A DNA stretch of 6,349 nt from Candidatus Sordicultor aquaticus (lineage in GTDB: Bacteria; Atribacterota; Atribacteria; Atribacterales; Caldatribacteriaceae), in the NCBI GenBank assembly GCA_018056825.1, contig JAGPEW010000043.1, positions 1-6,349 on the forward strand, read 5' to 3'. Position numbers and translations under genes: made by a program. The notes under the pieces are model-generated. The model saw only the letters and a list, made by a program, of their open reading frames with translations, searched no databases and was not told where the DNA came from. Below are positions 5,055 to 6,349 of the stretch, piece after piece; within the stretch, counting starts at the first letter, position 1, and each line of letters opens with the position of its first letter.

Positions 5055-6059
5055 ATGAAGCGGTATATTATCAAAAGATTGCTGATGTTAATTCCTGTTC
5101 TATTAGGTGCTTCTATTCTGGCATTTTCTTTGATACATTTAGCACCAGGGGATCCAGCAAGAACCATTGCTGGAGAACACGCTTCTGTTCAAACCATCGA
5201 GAAAGTTCGAATAAAATATGGTCTGGATAAACCACTAATAACCCAATACTGGATCTGGCTTAAGCAAGCTTTACGGGGTGATTTTGGTCGTTCTATTGTT
5301 TCTAATGAATATGTGAGTAAAGAGATTTTGAGCCGTTTCCCTAATACTGTTGAATTAACTCTGTTTTCTATGTTTATTGCCATAGTAGTAGGGGTATTAG
5401 CAGGAATCATCTCTGCTTCTCGGCAGTATTCCTTATTAGATTATGGCTTTATGGGTATTGCTTTATTTGGGGTATCCATGCCGGTTTTCTGGTTGGGTAT
5501 TATGTTAATGATGATTTTCGGAGTGTTTTTGCGCTGGTTACCAATTAGTGGCCGGATAGATATTACGATTCCTTTTACCAAAATAACTGGTTTATATCTT
5601 ATAGATAGTATTATTACCGGTAATTGGGCAGCATTCATAAGTTCTTTGCGTCATCTTATTCTTCCTTCCCTTGCTTTAGGGACTATTCCGATGGCTACCA
5701 TTGCTCGGATAACTCGTTCTAGTATGCTGGAAGTGTTAAAACAGGATTTTATTCGAACCGAAAGAGCAAAAGGGCTTCCTGAAAGAACAGTGATATATAA
5801 ACATGCGGTAAGAAATGCTTTAATTCCGGTAGTTACTGTTATTGGTTTAAACTTTGGCTTACTTTTGTCAGGTGCTATTTTAACTGAAACGGTTTTTTCC
5901 TGGCCTGGCGTAGGTCGTTATGTGGTAAATGCGGTTCAAATGAGAGATTATCCTGCTGTGCAAGGATGTGTATTGTTTTTTGCTTTTATTTTTGTAGTGG
6001 TAAATCTGATAACTGATATTGTTTATGTTTATATTGATCCAAGAATAAAATATCAATAG
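5055..6059 (+). CDS. dppB: ABC transporter permease, DppB/OppB family
   Basis: Inner-membrane permease forming half of the peptide translocation channel. Its 334 residues are close to E. coli DppB (339). The N-terminus MKRYIIKRLLMLIPVLLGASILAFSLIHLAPGDPA is the family hallmark: TM1 at about 9-30, then the APGDPA loop. Further hydrophobic segments are visible at about 100-120, 131-157, 196-216, 256-280 and 303-325, giving the expected six. The cytoplasmic EAA loop that docks on the ATPase is TERAKGLPERTVIYKHAVRNA (about 235-255). ETVFSWPGVGRYVVNAVQMRDYP (278-300) is a standard DppB motif. The ATG at 5055 is fixed by the conserved start but has an oddly distant Shine-Dalgarno (GAGGGG at 5032-5037, 17 nt away). 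A dppC-like gene follows after 12 bases. The binding protein upstream is the likely partner. Confidence 0.93.
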   Translation: MKRYIIKRLLMLIPVLLGASILAFSLIHLAPGDPARTIAGEHASVQTIEKVRIKYGLDKPLITQYWIWLKQALRGDFGRSIVSNEYVSKEILSRFPNTVELTLFSMFIAIVVGVLAGIISASRQYSLLDYGFMGIALFGVSMPVFWLGIMLMMIFGVFLRWLPISGRIDITIPFTKITGLYLIDSIITGNWAAFISSLRHLILPSLALGTIPMATIARITRSSMLEVLKQDFIRTERAKGLPERTVIYKHAVRNALIPVVTVIGLNFGLLLSGAILTETVFSWPGVGRYVVNAVQMRDYPAVQGCVLFFAFIFVVVNLITDIVYVYIDPRIKYQ

Positions 6060-6071
6060 TTAGGCTAACAT

Positions 6072-6349
6072 ATGAAACAAGAAACAACAAATTATAAAGA
6101 AAGTACAGGGCGTGAATTATTACGTCGTTTTAAATATAACAAATCTGCTGTTTTTGGTTTAATAATTATATTTTTTATGGTTTTTTGTGCTATTGCTGCT
6201 GATTTTATTGCCCCTAATGACCCTTATCCATCTCCTCCTCTTTTGGCTAATAAATTAAAACCAGGATTTTGGAGTGATAAAGGAGCTCCAGGTATGCCTC
6301 TTGGTTCTGATGGATTGGGGAGGTGTGTCTTAAGCAGAATTATTTATGG
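6072..6349 (+). CDS. dppC: ABC transporter permease, DppC/OppC family (partial, 3' end outside window)
   Basis: Second channel-forming permease of the peptide transporter. The 92 complete codons present cover the characteristic N-terminal region: a soluble tail, the amphipathic GRELLRRFKYNKSAVFGL segment (13-30) and TM1 at about 27-46. The periplasmic IAPNDPYP (46-53) follows, then the start of the diagnostic LGSDGLGR...LSRIIYG motif (78-92 onward). Normal family length is about 280-310, so roughly two thirds lies beyond the edge. One oddity: the usual GRD of this motif is GRC here (C85). The gap to dppB is 12 bases with only a weak AGG at 6062-6064 as Shine-Dalgarno, so translational coupling to dppB is likely. 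ATPase genes would be expected next. Confidence 0.92.
   Translation, partial: MKQETTNYKESTGRELLRRFKYNKSAVFGLIIIFFMVFCAIAADFIAPNDPYPSPPLLANKLKPGFWSDKGAPGMPLGSDGLGRCVLSRIIY

Noticed and set aside
5189..5638. Minus-strand open frames opposite dppB (5189-5410, 5441-5638)
   Set aside because: They are shadows of the conserved permease frame with no independent support.
6059..6069. GTTAG-G-CTAAC palindrome between dppB and dppC
   Set aside because: A 5-base arm with a one-base centre cannot form a hairpin and is easily expected by chance.
1..6349. CRISPR arrays, transposases, tRNA or rRNA genes, phage or toxin-antitoxin modules
   Set aside because: None was seen on either strand; the conserved genes and short gaps account for nearly all of the window.

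Overview
The window looks like low-GC bacterial chromosome. Two tight gene clusters flank a lone peroxiredoxin gene. All genes are on the plus strand and none is visibly broken. The solute-binding protein has a Sec signal peptide with no lipobox cysteine, which fits secretion into a periplasm, so a diderm is more likely than a classical Firmicute. AT-rich codon use, a UUG start and the gene content would suit an Atribacterota-, Thermotogota- or Synergistota-like lineage. That assignment is a guess, because no rRNA or other taxonomic marker is present.

Layout. (1) Positions 13-2175 hold tsaB-rimI-tsaD. TsaB and TsaD belong to the machinery that makes the universal t6A37 modification of ANN-decoding tRNAs, and RimI is the GNAT N-alpha-acetyltransferase usually found between them. 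tsaB and rimI overlap by 23 bases. The rimI stop codon lies inside the tsaD ribosome-binding site, so the three genes read as one coupled operon. (2) Positions 2176-2439 are intergenic: a candidate promoter, a T-rich tract, a very stable GC-rich mini-hairpin, a 10-base repeat present at both ends, and two inverted repeats just before the next gene. (3) Positions 2440-2910 encode a Bcp/PrxQ-type peroxiredoxin that lacks the usual resolving cysteine. (4) Positions 2911-3239 are a regulatory region with a near-consensus sigma-70-type promoter. It is followed by an unusually long leader of about 250 nt that can fold into two large stems. (5) Positions 3240-4874 encode a DppA-like dipeptide-binding protein carrying an inserted EF-hand-like calcium loop, and a strong intrinsic terminator follows. 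(6) Positions 5055-6059 and 6072-6349 are the two permease genes of the same transporter (DppB-like, and the start of a DppC-like gene cut by the window edge). They probably have their own promoter. ATPase genes (dppD/dppF-like) would be expected downstream.

How the parts work together. The binding protein captures peptide outside the inner membrane and delivers it to the DppB/DppC channel. Separating the binding-protein gene from the permease genes by a terminator is a common way to make much more binding protein than membrane components. I found no CRISPR array, transposase, phage gene, rRNA or tRNA, and no convincing new multi-gene system. The most unusual items are the structured leader before the dppA-like gene, the calcium-loop insertion in its product, and the small repeat and hairpin structures around 2170-2425.
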